Translations under genes and position numbers: made by a program
Assembly (NCBI GenBank): GCA_003241845.1
Contig: QBMN01000010.1
Coordinates: 1-43,058, forward strand
DNA: 43,058 nucleotides
Direction: 5' to 3'
Origin: Shackletoniella antarctica
Lineage (GTDB): Bacteria; Cyanobacteriota; Cyanobacteriia; Phormidesmidales; Phormidesmidaceae
The notes under the pieces: generated by a model
What the model was told of the DNA's origin: nothing
The model's input: the letters and a program-made list of their open reading frames with translations, nothing else
The model's database searches: none
Part shown: piece after piece, positions 15,931 through 24,795 of the stretch
Layout: each line of letters starts with the position of its first letter
Numbering within the stretch: the first letter of the stretch is position 1

Positions 15931-17607
15931 CTACCGCTGGGTGGGTACCACTGCCTCGCCAGCGGGGCCAACCTCATCGGCCCTCTCCGCGCCATAGTCA
16001 TAGGGGCCGTGGGTCAGTACCGGCAGCACCTCCCAGTTTTCAATGATCGGCGGCGACGTGGTAGTCCACTCCATGGTCAGTGCATTCCAAGGGTTTGGCC
16101 CCGCCTCTTTGCCTGCCCTCCAGCTCCAGATCACGTTGAGGTAGAAGGGAATCACCGACACCGCCAGAATGTAGGCCCCCACCGTCACCAGCTGGTTGAG
16201 GCTGGTAAACTGCGGGTCATACATCGCCACCCGGCGGGGCATGCCCTGCATGCCCAGCGAGTGCATGGGGGTAAAGGTGAGAATGGTGCCGATGAAGGTG
16301 AGCACAAAGTGTACCTTGCCCAGGGGTTCATTCAGCATGCGCCCGGTCATCTTGGGGAACCAGTGGTAAATGCCCGAGTAAATGCCAAACACCGAGCCGC
16401 CATAGAGCACGTAGTGAAAGTGGCCCACCACGTAGTAGGTGTCGTGGACGTGAATGTCGAAGGGCGCTGCCCCCAGGGTGACGCCGCTGAGGCCGCCAAA
16501 CACAAACATCGACAGCAGGCCCACCGCAAACAGCATTGCCGTGGTGTAGCGAATTTTGCCGCCCCAGAGCGTCGCCACCCAGCTAAAGATCTTCACCCCC
16601 GTGGGCACCGCCACAATCAGCGTCGAGATGGTGAAGAAAATCCGCATCCAGGGGGCGGTGCCGCTGGTAAACATGTGGTGTACCCACACAAACAGCCCCA
16701 CCAGGCAAATGGTCATGGAAGAGTATGCGATCGCCTTATAGCCAAAAATCGGCTTCCGCGCATGCACCGGAATCACCTCCGACATAATGCCGAAGATCGG
16801 CAAAATCATCAGGTATACCGCCGGGTGCGAGTAAAACCAAAACAGGTGCTGGTAGACCACCACATTGCCGCCCGCATCGGGCTTAAAGAACGAGGTGCCA
16901 AAGTTAATGTCAAACAGCAGCAGCACCATCGCCGCCGCCAGCACCGGGGTGGCAAACAGGGCCAGCAGCGCTGTGGCCACCATGGCCCAGCAAAACAGCG
17001 GCATCTGATCCCAGGCCATGCTGGGTATGCGCATCTTCCAGATGGTGATCAAAAAGTTCACCGACCCCAAAATTGAGGAGGTGCCCACCATGATCAAAGA
17101 GATGCACCACAGGCTTTGGGGCAGATTGGCGGTGATCTCGCTCAGGGGAGGATAGGACGTCCAGCCCGACTGGGCACCGCCCCCCACAAAGAAGCTCGCC
17201 GCCAGCAGCGCCCCCGCCGGGGGGTTGAGCCAAAACGCCAGGGCGTTGAGCTTCGGAAACGCCATATCCCGCGCCCCAATCATTAGCGGAATCAGGTAGT
17301 TGCCAAAGCCGCCGATCGCCGCTGGCACGATCCACAGAAAGATCATGATCGTGCCGTGGTTGGTCAAAAAGGCATTGTACAGCTCCGGGGTGAGAAAGTC
17401 AGATTCGGGGGTGGCTAGCTCGGTGCGCATCAGCACCGCCATAAAGCCGCCCACCAGGTAAAACAAAAACGACGTCACCAGGTACTGAATGCCAATCACC
17501 TTGTGGTCAACGTTAAAGGTGAAATAGTCATACCACTTCCACTTGTCGGGGTGGCCATGGCCACCCTGAGCCTCCGTGGGTTTGACCGAAATATCTGCTT
17601 GGGCCAT
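15931..17607 (-). CDS. ctaD: Cytochrome c oxidase subunit I
   Basis: This is the catalytic subunit of the aa3-type oxidase, reducing oxygen to water and pumping protons. The 558-residue protein has the expected 12 hydrophobic segments. Haem and copper ligands are visible: H84 (LTNHGTIMIF) and H398 for low-spin haem a, H396 for haem a3, and H261, H310 and H311 for CuB, with the cross-linking Tyr265 in SHPAVY. The E of the usual HPEVY is A here, as in other cyanobacterial CtaD sequences I recall. HDTYYVVGHFHYV lies at ~388-400. It is second in ctaCDE. Confidence 0.97.
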   Translation of the reverse strand: MAQADISVKPTEAQGGHGHPDKWKWYDYFTFNVDHKVIGIQYLVTSFLFYLVGGFMAVLMRTELATPESDFLTPELYNAFLTNHGTIMIFLWIVPAAIGGFGNYLIPLMIGARDMAFPKLNALAFWLNPPAGALLAASFFVGGGAQSGWTSYPPLSEITANLPQSLWCISLIMVGTSSILGSVNFLITIWKMRIPSMAWDQMPLFCWAMVATALLALFATPVLAAAMVLLLFDINFGTSFFKPDAGGNVVVYQHLFWFYSHPAVYLMILPIFGIMSEVIPVHARKPIFGYKAIAYSSMTICLVGLFVWVHHMFTSGTAPWMRIFFTISTLIVAVPTGVKIFSWVATLWGGKIRYTTAMLFAVGLLSMFVFGGLSGVTLGAAPFDIHVHDTYYVVGHFHYVLYGGSVFGIYSGIYHWFPKMTGRMLNEPLGKVHFVLTFIGTILTFTPMHSLGMQGMPRRVAMYDPQFTSLNQLVTVGAYILAVSVIPFYLNVIWSWRAGKEAGPNPWNALTMEWTTTSPPIIENWEVLPVLTHGPYDYGAERADEVGPAGEAVVPTQR

Positions 17608-17756
17608 GAATTGGGTGTTGTTAAAGGGCTATGAAAAAGGGCTATGAATGGGGGGATCGCGTTAGGGCTTGCAAAAGATGAGGATGTTTGGGGGTCAAGG
17701 GTTTGGGGATCAGGGGTGAGGTGCTGGGCCGTGACCACCCTGCAAGAGCAGCAGGC

Positions 17757-18749
17757 CTAGGGGGTCACGGGTGCCATCTGGGCGATCTGCACCGGGGATT
17801 TTGCCAGGTTGGGGGCGATCGCCGCCAAATACTCCCCGTCGGTGGCGTCTGACCTAGACTGGGCCACCGCGGTGGTCGAGCCCGCCTCAGCCACTCGGCT
17901 GGCCATCCAGTCGGCATAGTCTTCGGTGGAGTGCACAATTACCTGGGTGCGCATGCCGCCGTGGTAGGCCCCACACAGCTCGGCACAGACCACGGGGTAG
18001 GTGCCCTCGCGGGTAGCCACAAACCTTAGCTCAGCCGACTCACCGGGCAGCGCGTCTTGCTTGAGGCGAAACTGCGGCACCCAGAAGGAGTGGATCACGT
18101 CTTTGGCCTCAATGATCAGCTGCACGTCTTGGCCCACCGGCACGTGAAGCTCGCCATCAATAATGTTGGTGTCGGGGTAGGTAAAGATCCAGGCGTACTG
18201 CATACCGGTAACATTCACCGTCAGGTCGGGCGCGTTGCCCAAGCTCTGGGTGCCAGCGCCAAAGCCATAGACCTGGGCCCTAGAAAATACGTCATCTTCT
18301 GGCACCTGGGCCAGCAGCGGAGCCACATCGATGACCGTTTGCTGGGGGGCCATGGCCACCATGGTGCCGTGGTTGTGGTGGCCACCGGGCGAAAACCCGC
18401 CCATCTCTTGAAACACCACCACGCTATAGAGGCCTAGCCCCACCACAATCACGCTAGGAATGGCGGTCCAAAAGACCTCTAGGGGCAGGTTGCCCTTGAT
18501 GGGCAGGCCATCGGTCTCGTCGCCCTTGGGCTGGCGAAAGCGCACCATCGAGTAGATGATCGCCCCCTGCACCACAATGAACAGAGCCGTGCCAATGGTG
18601 ACCATGACGTTAAACAGGTCATCCACCAGGGGGGCCTGCTCTGACGCCTGCACCGGCAGCAGATTGTGGTTTTGCCCCACCCACAGACTGATCAGGGTGA
18701 CGGCAATGCCGAGCACCAGCGTCCAAAAAGGGGCAGGAATTTGTTTCAT
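17757..18749 (-). CDS. ctaC: Cytochrome c oxidase subunit II
   Basis: This subunit receives electrons from cytochrome c or plastocyanin at its binuclear CuA centre. Two N-terminal membrane segments (~10-25 and ~47-68, with a third hydrophobic stretch ~92-113) are followed by a soluble cupredoxin domain. The CuA ligands are H220 (VIHSFW), C255 and C259 (CAELC), H263 and M266. A glycine- and histidine-rich loop, GGHHNHG, at ~122-128 is unusual. A good AGGAGA site lies 8 nt before the ATG. It is first in ctaCDE, with a 149-base gap to ctaD. Confidence 0.96.
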   Translation of the reverse strand: MKQIPAPFWTLVLGIAVTLISLWVGQNHNLLPVQASEQAPLVDDLFNVMVTIGTALFIVVQGAIIYSMVRFRQPKGDETDGLPIKGNLPLEVFWTAIPSVIVVGLGLYSVVVFQEMGGFSPGGHHNHGTMVAMAPQQTVIDVAPLLAQVPEDDVFSRAQVYGFGAGTQSLGNAPDLTVNVTGMQYAWIFTYPDTNIIDGELHVPVGQDVQLIIEAKDVIHSFWVPQFRLKQDALPGESAELRFVATREGTYPVVCAELCGAYHGGMRTQVIVHSTEDYADWMASRVAEAGSTTAVAQSRSDATDGEYLAAIAPNLAKSPVQIAQMAPVTP

Positions 18750-19167
18750 GGCTACTCTCCTAGAGAGATGGGCGATCGCAGTCGCCCGCTAACGGGCACC
18801 GGCGATCAGAATTTGAGAATTAACTACCAAGGCCAAAAAATCATCGGCCATGTCTACTGCATCCTAAAGGGCAGAACTAGTCGGCTTCGCGAAACTCTTG
18901 ATTTGCTTCAAATCTATTAGCAACCGGGAGCAGTTTCACAAAGTTTTGTAACCTCCAGGCGATCAACCCATTGAGGCTTGAGTCACACCCAAGTCCAGCA
19001 GCAGAGGTCTGCCTGTGGAGAAACGACAGATCCCGCTCTGGACTTAGGATCTGTAAAATCCAAGTCCAGAGGGATAGAGGCTGACGGGTGGGAATTCTAA
19101 ACACAATCCTCAGGCGGTAGATTTGCCCTATCGCCCAGGCACTGCCGTACCCAGGGAGAACCCCACT
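18750..19167. other. Divergent intergenic region upstream of ctaC
   Basis: This 418-base gap between ctaC (minus) and a small plus-strand gene holds the dispersed element at 18988-19048. Promoters for ctaCDE should lie in 18760-18900. No gene is supported. Confidence 0.65.
18988..19048. repeat. Dispersed ~60-bp element, copy A
   Basis: The element begins CCCAAGTCCAG and ends CTGGACTTAGG, so its ends are inverted repeats. It contains CTGCCTGTGG and ACAGATCCCG, both conserved in the opposite-strand copy at 38184-38243. A further half-site, TCCAAGTCCAGAGG, follows at 19059-19072. Confidence 0.75.
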
Positions 19168-19443
19168 ATGGAATTTTCGATGGCCTCAAGCCAGCCCGAT
19201 GTTCGCAAAGAAGCCCTCGTGGCCCTAACCGCCCAGTTCGTCAACCAAGGTCACCCGCCTAGCTACGCTCAACACATGGCCACCGCCTCCATTTTTCAGG
19301 CCGACCTTGAGTTACGCAACGCCCAGTTCACCCGTTTGATCTCCTGGCTCAAAGAAACCCACGTCGAAGTCTATCCCGAAGCCCTGGCCATTGCCGAGTC
19401 AGTGCGCCAAGAGTTTGAGAAGCGCGTTACCGGCAAGTTTTAG
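19168..19443 (+). CDS. Small hypothetical protein
   Basis: This is a short, helical, soluble protein of about 91 residues. I choose the ATG at 19168 because AGGGAGA stands about 9 nt upstream and the extra 15 residues from an earlier frame look like noncoding sequence. The chain DVRKEALVALTAQF, PPSYAQHMATASIF, ADLELRNAQFTRLISWLKE and AIAESVRQEFEKR has no motif I recognise. It is not a known enzyme, and a cyanobacterial hypothetical is the most that can be said. It is followed by an inverted-repeat element and a strong terminator. Confidence 0.72.
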   Translation: MEFSMASSQPDVRKEALVALTAQFVNQGHPPSYAQHMATASIFQADLELRNAQFTRLISWLKETHVEVYPEALAIAESVRQEFEKRVTGKF

Positions 19444-19511
19444 CCGCCTCTAGGGCAACTAGAGCCATAGCCGACATCATTAGGACGTTTTGCTCGCAAC
19501 GATCCCGGCCT

Positions 19512-19585
19512 GTCATTCCCGTGGCAACGGGAATCCATTCGAGAGCAGTTACGGGCTAGTGGATTCCCGCCTACGCGGGAATGAC
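19512..19585. repeat. Inverted repeat with GTCATTCCCG ends
   Basis: GTCATTCCCGTGGCAACG at 19512 onward is mirrored by TACGCGGGAATGAC ending at 19585. The two 26-bp arms differ at a few positions and each arm has its own small hairpin. The motif is a common REP/NEMIS-like repeat type in bacteria. Confidence 0.8.
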
Positions 19586-19627
19586 GCTGGGATGCTATGT
19601 AATTGTGGATCCCTAAACGCAATGCCC

Positions 19628-19672
19628 AAAAACACGAGAGCGGCAACCATTGGTTGCCGCTCTCGTGTTTTT
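19628..19672. terminator. Long bidirectional terminator
   Basis: A perfect 22-bp stem (AAAAACACGAGAGCGGCAAC on the left, its complement on the right) with T tracts on both sides ends the small gene (plus) and the sigma factor gene (minus). Confidence 0.9.
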
Positions 19673-19707
19673 GGCCCTAAGTTCGCAACTAGCTAGCCCG
19701 CAATGGG

Positions 19708-20691
19708 CTAGCTCGCAATATAGCCGTGCATGGCGCTCTTGCGTCGGCGCAGGTGCTTGAGGGCCTGCTGCTCTAGCTGGCGCACTCGCTCACGACTGAT
19801 GCTCATGCGGTTGCCCACCTTGGCCAGCGACAGCTCATTGCCGTCGTCAAGGCCGTAGCGCAGAGTGATCACCTCTTTTTGCTGCGGAGTCAGCTCCGAC
19901 AGCAGGTTGCGAATATCCTGCTTGAGCGACTCTTGAGCGGTGAAAGTTTCGGGCGAAATGCCGTCGTCTTCAAGCAGCTCTTGCAGTTCGGTGTCCTGGT
20001 TGTCGCCGATGCGCACATCCAGCGAGATCGGCTGTCGCGCCAGCACCAAAAACTCACGAATTTGCTTTGGCTCTAGCTCTAGCTCTTCGCCAATTTCGTT
20101 AGCGTTGGGGGCACGCCCCAGCTTTTGAGACAGCTCCCGCTGCACCCGTTTGATCTTGTTGAGCTTTTCGGTGATGTGGATGGGCAAGCGAATGGTGCGC
20201 GCCTGCTGGGCGATCGCCCGGGTGATCGCCTGACGAATCCACCAGTAGGCGTAGGTGGAGAACTTGTAGCCCTTGGTGGGGTCAAACTTCTCAACGCCAC
20301 GCTCTAGGCCCAGAGTGCCTTCTTGGATCAGATCCAGGAACTCTAGATTGCGCTTTTGATACTTTTTAGCGATCGCCACCACCAGCCGCAGGTTAGCCTC
20401 GATCATTTTGCGCTTGGCTCGCTCGCCCTGGCGCAGGGTGTGAGTGAGTTTCTCCGCGTCGAGGCCCTCGGCCTCGGCCAGCTCTACCTCAGACGGCGCA
20501 TGGCCCAGAGACTCGGTTAGAGCCTCTTTCTTCTCTAGCAGAGCCATGTAGGCCTGCACCTGCTTGCCAAAGATGATTTCTTCTTCGTGGGTCAGCAGCG
20601 GCACCCGGCCAATCTCATGCAGATACGTTCTTACAGCGTCGGCACTGTAGATAGGCTTGCTCTTTAATGTACGAGTTTTTGTTTTAGCCAT
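19708..20691 (-). CDS. Group 2 RNA polymerase sigma factor (RpoD family)
   Basis: This is a non-essential-type principal sigma homologue, directing RNA polymerase to a subset of promoters. The 327-residue chain lacks the long N-terminal region of primary RpoD. Region 1.2 is [20 protein letters not shown] (residues ~19-38). Region 2 holds [20 protein letters not shown] and the promoter-melting [14 protein letters not shown] (~143-156). Region 3 is [19 protein letters not shown], and the region 4 helix-turn-helix is [20 protein letters not shown] (~285-304). Cyanobacteria carry several such factors (SigB-SigE), but which one this is cannot be fixed by eye. A GGAGG-type ribosome site stands upstream. 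Confidence 0.92.
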   Translation of the reverse strand: MAKTKTRTLKSKPIYSADAVRTYLHEIGRVPLLTHEEEIIFGKQVQAYMALLEKKEALTESLGHAPSEVELAEAEGLDAEKLTHTLRQGERAKRKMIEANLRLVVAIAKKYQKRNLEFLDLIQEGTLGLERGVEKFDPTKGYKFSTYAYWWIRQAITRAIAQQARTIRLPIHITEKLNKIKRVQRELSQKLGRAPNANEIGEELELEPKQIREFLVLARQPISLDVRIGDNQDTELQELLEDDGISPETFTAQESLKQDIRNLLSELTPQQKEVITLRYGLDDGNELSLAKVGNRMSISRERVRQLEQQALKHLRRRKSAMHGYIAS

Positions 20692-21754
20692 GAATCAACC
20701 TTTCCTCCACTGACGATGCTGCAAACGCTCTGATACGAAACCCGAAAGAATAAAAAGAACCAGCGTCGATTAATACAATGATCAATCAGTGCCTTGCGGA
20801 GCTGACCGACTCTAAAACCTGGCTCTCGATGCAAAAACTAACTGCGGGGCAAGCTATATGCGATCTACGTCCCAACATCGCAAAAAGACTACGCTCTACA
20901 ATCTTCTCAGCTAAACCCTAACCGTCAGGACTAATTTAATCACTCGCAATGCAGAGCCGCTGATGAATGAAGTAAACGAGTCAGGCGACTCTAGGGACAT
21001 CGTGCTAAAGCTGCCGCTCTGACAAAAACCTCAGGCTCCAGCTCAAACCCCAGTCCTAGATGTAAAGCCTGGATAAAACTCGAAGCCATTATGAGTTTAC
21101 TCCTCCAGAATATAACAACTTTTCAGTTGCGTAAAGTACTACAGGTGTAGTTGCCTGTTTGACGGGTGGGGGCATCGCTTTGTTTCCATGAGGCCAGAGT
21201 AGCTAACTCCCCTGGGGCGGTCTGCATCAGATGTGTCAGTTCAAGGCTGCGGCTTTGCCCCTAGCATCGTTGAATACAGCTTTATTGTCTTACATCGACT
21301 ACGAGAACCCATTGGGGTTTGCCCCGTGGGAAAACCGAACTTGCTGAAGCAGCCTGCTAAGCGCAAAACGGCACAGCTAGATTTTTCCTACTAGCAACAT
21401 TAGCTGGGGCTTATAGCAGGGGTGTGTCAGGGGTATGACAACCCGATGACAGAAGGAAAGCTACAGATCCTGGGCTGGACTGGGTATCTCTGGCCCATCT
21501 GTATCTCTGACCCATCTAATGTTGAATTGTAAGTTTAGACGGCAAAGCTGAGGCTCTCCTGAGTAGGCGGCGAGACCCGTCCAACGGAGGCCAGGGTGGG
21601 CCAGCCGGGGACTAGGGGTAACCCCTGGCCCATCTTAGCTTTACATACTACAAACCACCTCTATCCAGCGGCTCTTTCTCCCGATCTGATGGCGGCTGCC
21701 CCAAAACCCGCTAGACTCAGTGAGATATTTTTCCACCTATAGGTATAGGCACCC
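20692..21754. other. Long intergenic region, no gene seen
   Basis: About 1.06 kb separates the divergent sigma factor and murI genes. No reading frame, tRNA or known riboswitch was recognised. A compact stem around GGGGTTTGCCCC (about 21315-21326) and another around GGGGTAACCCC flanked by TGGGCCAG and TGGCCCA (about 21597-21633) could belong to a noncoding RNA or to regulatory leaders. The size is unusual for this dense region. Confidence 0.55.
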
Positions 21755-22612
21755 ATGAACAACGGGCTACACCACCGCCTGCTGGATACCAGGCCAGCCC
21801 CCATCGGCATTTTTGACAGCGGGGTAGGCGGGCTGACGGTGCTGCGAGAAATCTACCGCCAGTTGCCCAACGAGTCGGTACTGTACTTTGGCGATACGGC
21901 GCGACTGCCCTACGGGTCGCGATCGCCCGAAGAGATTCTCCACTTTGTGCGCCAGATTTTGACCTGGATGGCGGAGCAGGACGTAAAGATGGTGATGATG
22001 GCCTGCAACACCAGCTCGGCCCTAGCCCTCGACCAGGTGCAGGGCGAGTTTCCCTTTCCAGTCCTGGGGCTAATTCGACCCGGTGCCCAGGCGGCCGCCA
22101 TCCAGGGCAGGCGCATTGGGGTGATTGCTACCCAGGCCACCGTCACCAGCCGAGCCTACACCAGCGCCATTCAAGAAATCGACGCCACCCGCCAAGTATG
22201 GGAGGTGGGCTGTCCCAAGTTTGTGCCCATCGTTGAGCAAAACCAGATCGCAGCACCCCAGGCCCAGCGCATCGCCACCACCTACCTGCAACCGCTGATG
22301 GCGGCCAATATCGACACGCTGGTCTACGGCTGCACCCACTATCCCCACCTAGCTCCGGTGCTCAAGAGCATTTTGCCTAGCTCAGTGCAGTACGTAGACC
22401 CGGCCATCTCGATGGTGGCAGCGGCAGCGCAAGAACTTGACGCCCTTGGCTTGCGCAGCAGTGCCCCGGCCTGGTCCACGGAGTTTTACGTCAGTGGGTC
22501 GGCTCCTGAGTTTAAGCGTCTGGCGGTGCAGTGGCTGGGCCACCAGCCTACGGTGCACCAAATTCGCCTGCCAGAGCTAGCCACTAACCCAAAAGGTAGC
22601 GCCAGGGGCTAG
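21755..22612 (+). CDS. murI: Glutamate racemase
   Basis: This cytoplasmic enzyme converts L-glutamate to D-glutamate for peptidoglycan. It has the two catalytic cysteines in conserved surroundings: C84 in MACNTSSAL and C193 in YGCTHYPHL. The N-terminal IGIFDSGVGGLTVL (~17-30) and FGDTARLPYG (~45-54) segments are typical. The 285-residue length is normal. Its stop codon shares the palindromic CTAG at 22609-22612 with the stop of a small minus-strand ORF. Confidence 0.96.
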   Translation: MNNGLHHRLLDTRPAPIGIFDSGVGGLTVLREIYRQLPNESVLYFGDTARLPYGSRSPEEILHFVRQILTWMAEQDVKMVMMACNTSSALALDQVQGEFPFPVLGLIRPGAQAAAIQGRRIGVIATQATVTSRAYTSAIQEIDATRQVWEVGCPKFVPIVEQNQIAAPQAQRIATTYLQPLMAANIDTLVYGCTHYPHLAPVLKSILPSSVQYVDPAISMVAAAAQELDALGLRSSAPAWSTEFYVSGSAPEFKRLAVQWLGHQPTVHQIRLPELATNPKGSARG

Positions 22613-22740
22613 CGAATCTCGCCTTCAGACCGGCGTGCCCCGCTGGTGCGCTTAGCCAGCAACAGCAGCATGCCGTAGACCAACAGCAGGTATGCGATCG
22701 CCAGCGCAGGGATAACAAGGAGAGAAGCAGAGTAGGTCAT
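22609..22740 (-). CDS. 43-residue single-span membrane protein
   Basis: This frame reads from ATG (22740) to a TAG that overlaps the end of murI by 4 bases. It encodes a short polar start, one clear membrane segment (about residues 7-29, LLVIPALAIAYLLLVYGM and on), and a basic tail (AKRTSGARRSEGEIR). The size and shape match the small subunits of cyanobacterial photosynthetic or NDH complexes, but I cannot assign it to one. No good ribosome binding site is seen, so expression is uncertain. Confidence 0.5.
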   Translation of the reverse strand: MTYSASLLVIPALAIAYLLLVYGMLLLLAKRTSGARRSEGEIR

Positions 22741-23343
22741 GGCCAGGGCAGCGGAGGAGGAACAAAAACTAGGGAAATCGGTAGGTCAAACGAGCTTCTG
22801 AGCAGTTCAAAGGCTGCTAAAAGCTAGCTCCTCCTGAGGGAAGAAATGCTATCTGACCAATAGTAGTGAGAGCGCAAAAATGCACTCTCAAAAACAGGTA
22901 AAAATCACTCAGCGCTCAGAGAAATGGTGGAGAACCCACCTGACGCTGCGAGTAATTTGCAGGAACGTAGGAATAAATCGGCAGCGGCCTATCAAAAAAA
23001 AGTCTTGAAGACTTTGCCTAATCTCTTTAAAGAATCCTTGCATAACAGTCTATCACGAGGCTTTCGTGCCAGGAGAGAAAACTGAGCCGAAAAAAGTATT
23101 AATTTAAGATCGTCCCCAGGAATCAATTGGCCGCTCTCCAAAACCAGCCGCGATCGCCTCAAAATCGCTGTAAGCTTTCGCCAGTGGGGCTTCCAGGCTT
23201 AAGGCCAAAGCTGGGCTGAGCCTAGTTTCGGAGTCAGTGCAGCGTCCGAGGCTCAGACTTTTGCCAATACTTCTCCCAGGGTTGTCTTAGAATGACGATA
23301 GAATATGTAAAAATTCGTAACTTTATCACTCTTGCCGGGGTCT
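22741..23343. other. Intergenic region upstream of the polyprenyl synthase
   Basis: About 600 bases hold no supported gene. The stretch 22850-23110 is more AT-rich than the surroundings and should contain the polyprenyl synthase promoter nearer 23250-23330. No repeat of note was seen. Confidence 0.55.
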
Positions 23344-24315
23344 ATGACTTCAGTAACATCTCTTTTCGCGCCGGTTGAGTCCGATCTTGACCTCATGACC
23401 CAAAACCTCAAGGGGTTGGTGGGGGCACGGCATCCGATTCTGTCGGCAGCCGCAGAACATCTGTTTGGCGCTGGGGGTAAGCGGCTGCGTCCGGCCATTG
23501 TGCTGCTGCTGTCAAAGGCCACCCTGCCAGAGCAAGAAATTACGCCTAAGCATCGCCGCTTGGCCGAGATCACCGAAATGATCCACACCGCCAGTCTGGT
23601 ACATGATGACGTGGTTGACGAAGCCAGCGTACGGCGGGGCGTACCCACCGTGCACAGCAGCTTTGGTAACCGGATTGCGGTGCTGGCAGGTGACTTCTTG
23701 TTTGCCCAATCGTCGTGGTACTTGGCGAACCTCGACAATCTGCGGGTGGTCAAGCTGCTTTCCCAGGTGATTATGGATTTGGCTGAGGGCGAGATTCAGC
23801 AGGGGCTAAACCGCTTTGACACCAGCCTTACCCTAGAGGCCTACATCGACAAGAGCTACTTCAAGACGGCATCGCTGATGGCCAACAGCGCCCAGGCAGC
23901 GGGGGTGCTCAGCGACGTGCCCGAGGCGCTGGCTGGGCAGCTCTATGACTACGGACGACACCTAGGGCTGGCGTTTCAGGTGGTCGATGACATTCTCGAC
24001 TTCACCAGCTCCGATGAGGTGCTGGGCAAGCCCGCCTGCTCTGACCTCAAAAGCGGCAATCTCACGGCCCCGGTGCTCTACGCCATGGAAGAACACCCCT
24101 TTCTCACCACCCTGATTGAGCGAGAGTTTTCTGAGGCCGATGACTTTGACCAGGCCATTGACCTGGTGCACAGCAGCAAGGGTATTGGGCGATCGCGCGA
24201 TTTGGCCTCTAGCCACGCCCGTCAGGCCGCCGCCTGCCTAGAGCACCTGCCTCCTTCCTCGGCTCGACAGGCCCTGCAAGACCTGACCAGCTACGTGCTG
24301 CGGCGCATTTCCTGA
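23344..24315 (+). CDS. sds: Solanesyl-diphosphate-type polyprenyl synthase
   Basis: This trans-polyprenyl diphosphate synthase builds a long isoprenoid chain, most likely the solanesyl tail of plastoquinone. Both aspartate-rich motifs are present: DDVVD at residues 88-92 and DDILD at 215-219, with GGKRLRP at 44-50. The ATG at 23344 is chosen because the four-codon extension from a TTG has no support. The length of 323 residues matches SDS. A geranylgeranyl synthase (CrtE) is less likely, as those have a different residue pattern before DDxxD, but this was not tested. It overlaps the CYTH gene by one base (TGATG). Confidence 0.9.
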   Translation: MTSVTSLFAPVESDLDLMTQNLKGLVGARHPILSAAAEHLFGAGGKRLRPAIVLLLSKATLPEQEITPKHRRLAEITEMIHTASLVHDDVVDEASVRRGVPTVHSSFGNRIAVLAGDFLFAQSSWYLANLDNLRVVKLLSQVIMDLAEGEIQQGLNRFDTSLTLEAYIDKSYFKTASLMANSAQAAGVLSDVPEALAGQLYDYGRHLGLAFQVVDDILDFTSSDEVLGKPACSDLKSGNLTAPVLYAMEEHPFLTTLIEREFSEADDFDQAIDLVHSSKGIGRSRDLASSHARQAAACLEHLPPSSARQALQDLTSYVLRRIS

Positions 24316-24779
24316 TGGGCCAAGAAATTGAGCGCAAATTTTTGGTGGTGGGCGATAGCTGGCGCGCCACTGCTCAGGGCGAGGTGATGCGCCAAGGCTA
24401 TATTCCCACCCAAGATGCCCGCACGGTGAGAATCAGACAGGTGGGCGATCGCGCCTACCTCACCCTCAAAGGCCCCGCTGTGGGTCTGGTGCGCCCCGAG
24501 TTTGAGTACCCTATCCCCCTCGACGATGCCCAAACTATGCTCGCCACCCTCTGCGAGCCGCCCCTGATCGAAAAAACCCGCTACCGCTTGCCCCTCGGCC
24601 CTGTGGTGTGGGAAATAGACGACTTTCACAGCCAAAACCAGGGACTGATCATCGCTGAGGTGGAGCTAACCAGCCCAGACCAGGTCGTAGACCTGCCCGA
24701 CTGGGTGGGCGCAGAAGTCACCCACGACCTCCGCTATCAAAACGCCAACCTTGCCCGCCACCCCTTCACCGCCTGGTAA
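24315..24779 (+). CDS. CYTH-domain phosphatase
   Basis: This 154-residue protein starts with the CYTH signature EIERKFLV (residues 4-11) and continues with the acid and basic residues of the beta-tunnel (GYIPTQDARTVRIRQVGDRAYLTLKG, EFEYPIPLDDA, EKTRYRLP, WEIDDF, AEVEL). CYTH proteins hydrolyse tripolyphosphate or other triphosphates with Mg2+; adenylate cyclase activity is rarer. It is single-domain, with no CHAD partner. The 1-base overlap with sds implies co-translation. Confidence 0.9.
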   Translation: MGQEIERKFLVVGDSWRATAQGEVMRQGYIPTQDARTVRIRQVGDRAYLTLKGPAVGLVRPEFEYPIPLDDAQTMLATLCEPPLIEKTRYRLPLGPVVWEIDDFHSQNQGLIIAEVELTSPDQVVDLPDWVGAEVTHDLRYQNANLARHPFTAW

Positions 24780-24795
24780 GGGCAATCACACCTAC

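Noticed and set aside
15922-17076. Long plus-strand open frame opposite ctaD
   Set aside because: It is the antisense shadow of a GC-rich, strongly conserved gene and is rich in His, Gln and Arg as such shadows are.
20692-21754. tRNA, 6S RNA or known riboswitch in the long gap
   Set aside because: No cloverleaf or conserved riboswitch core was recognised; only generic stems.
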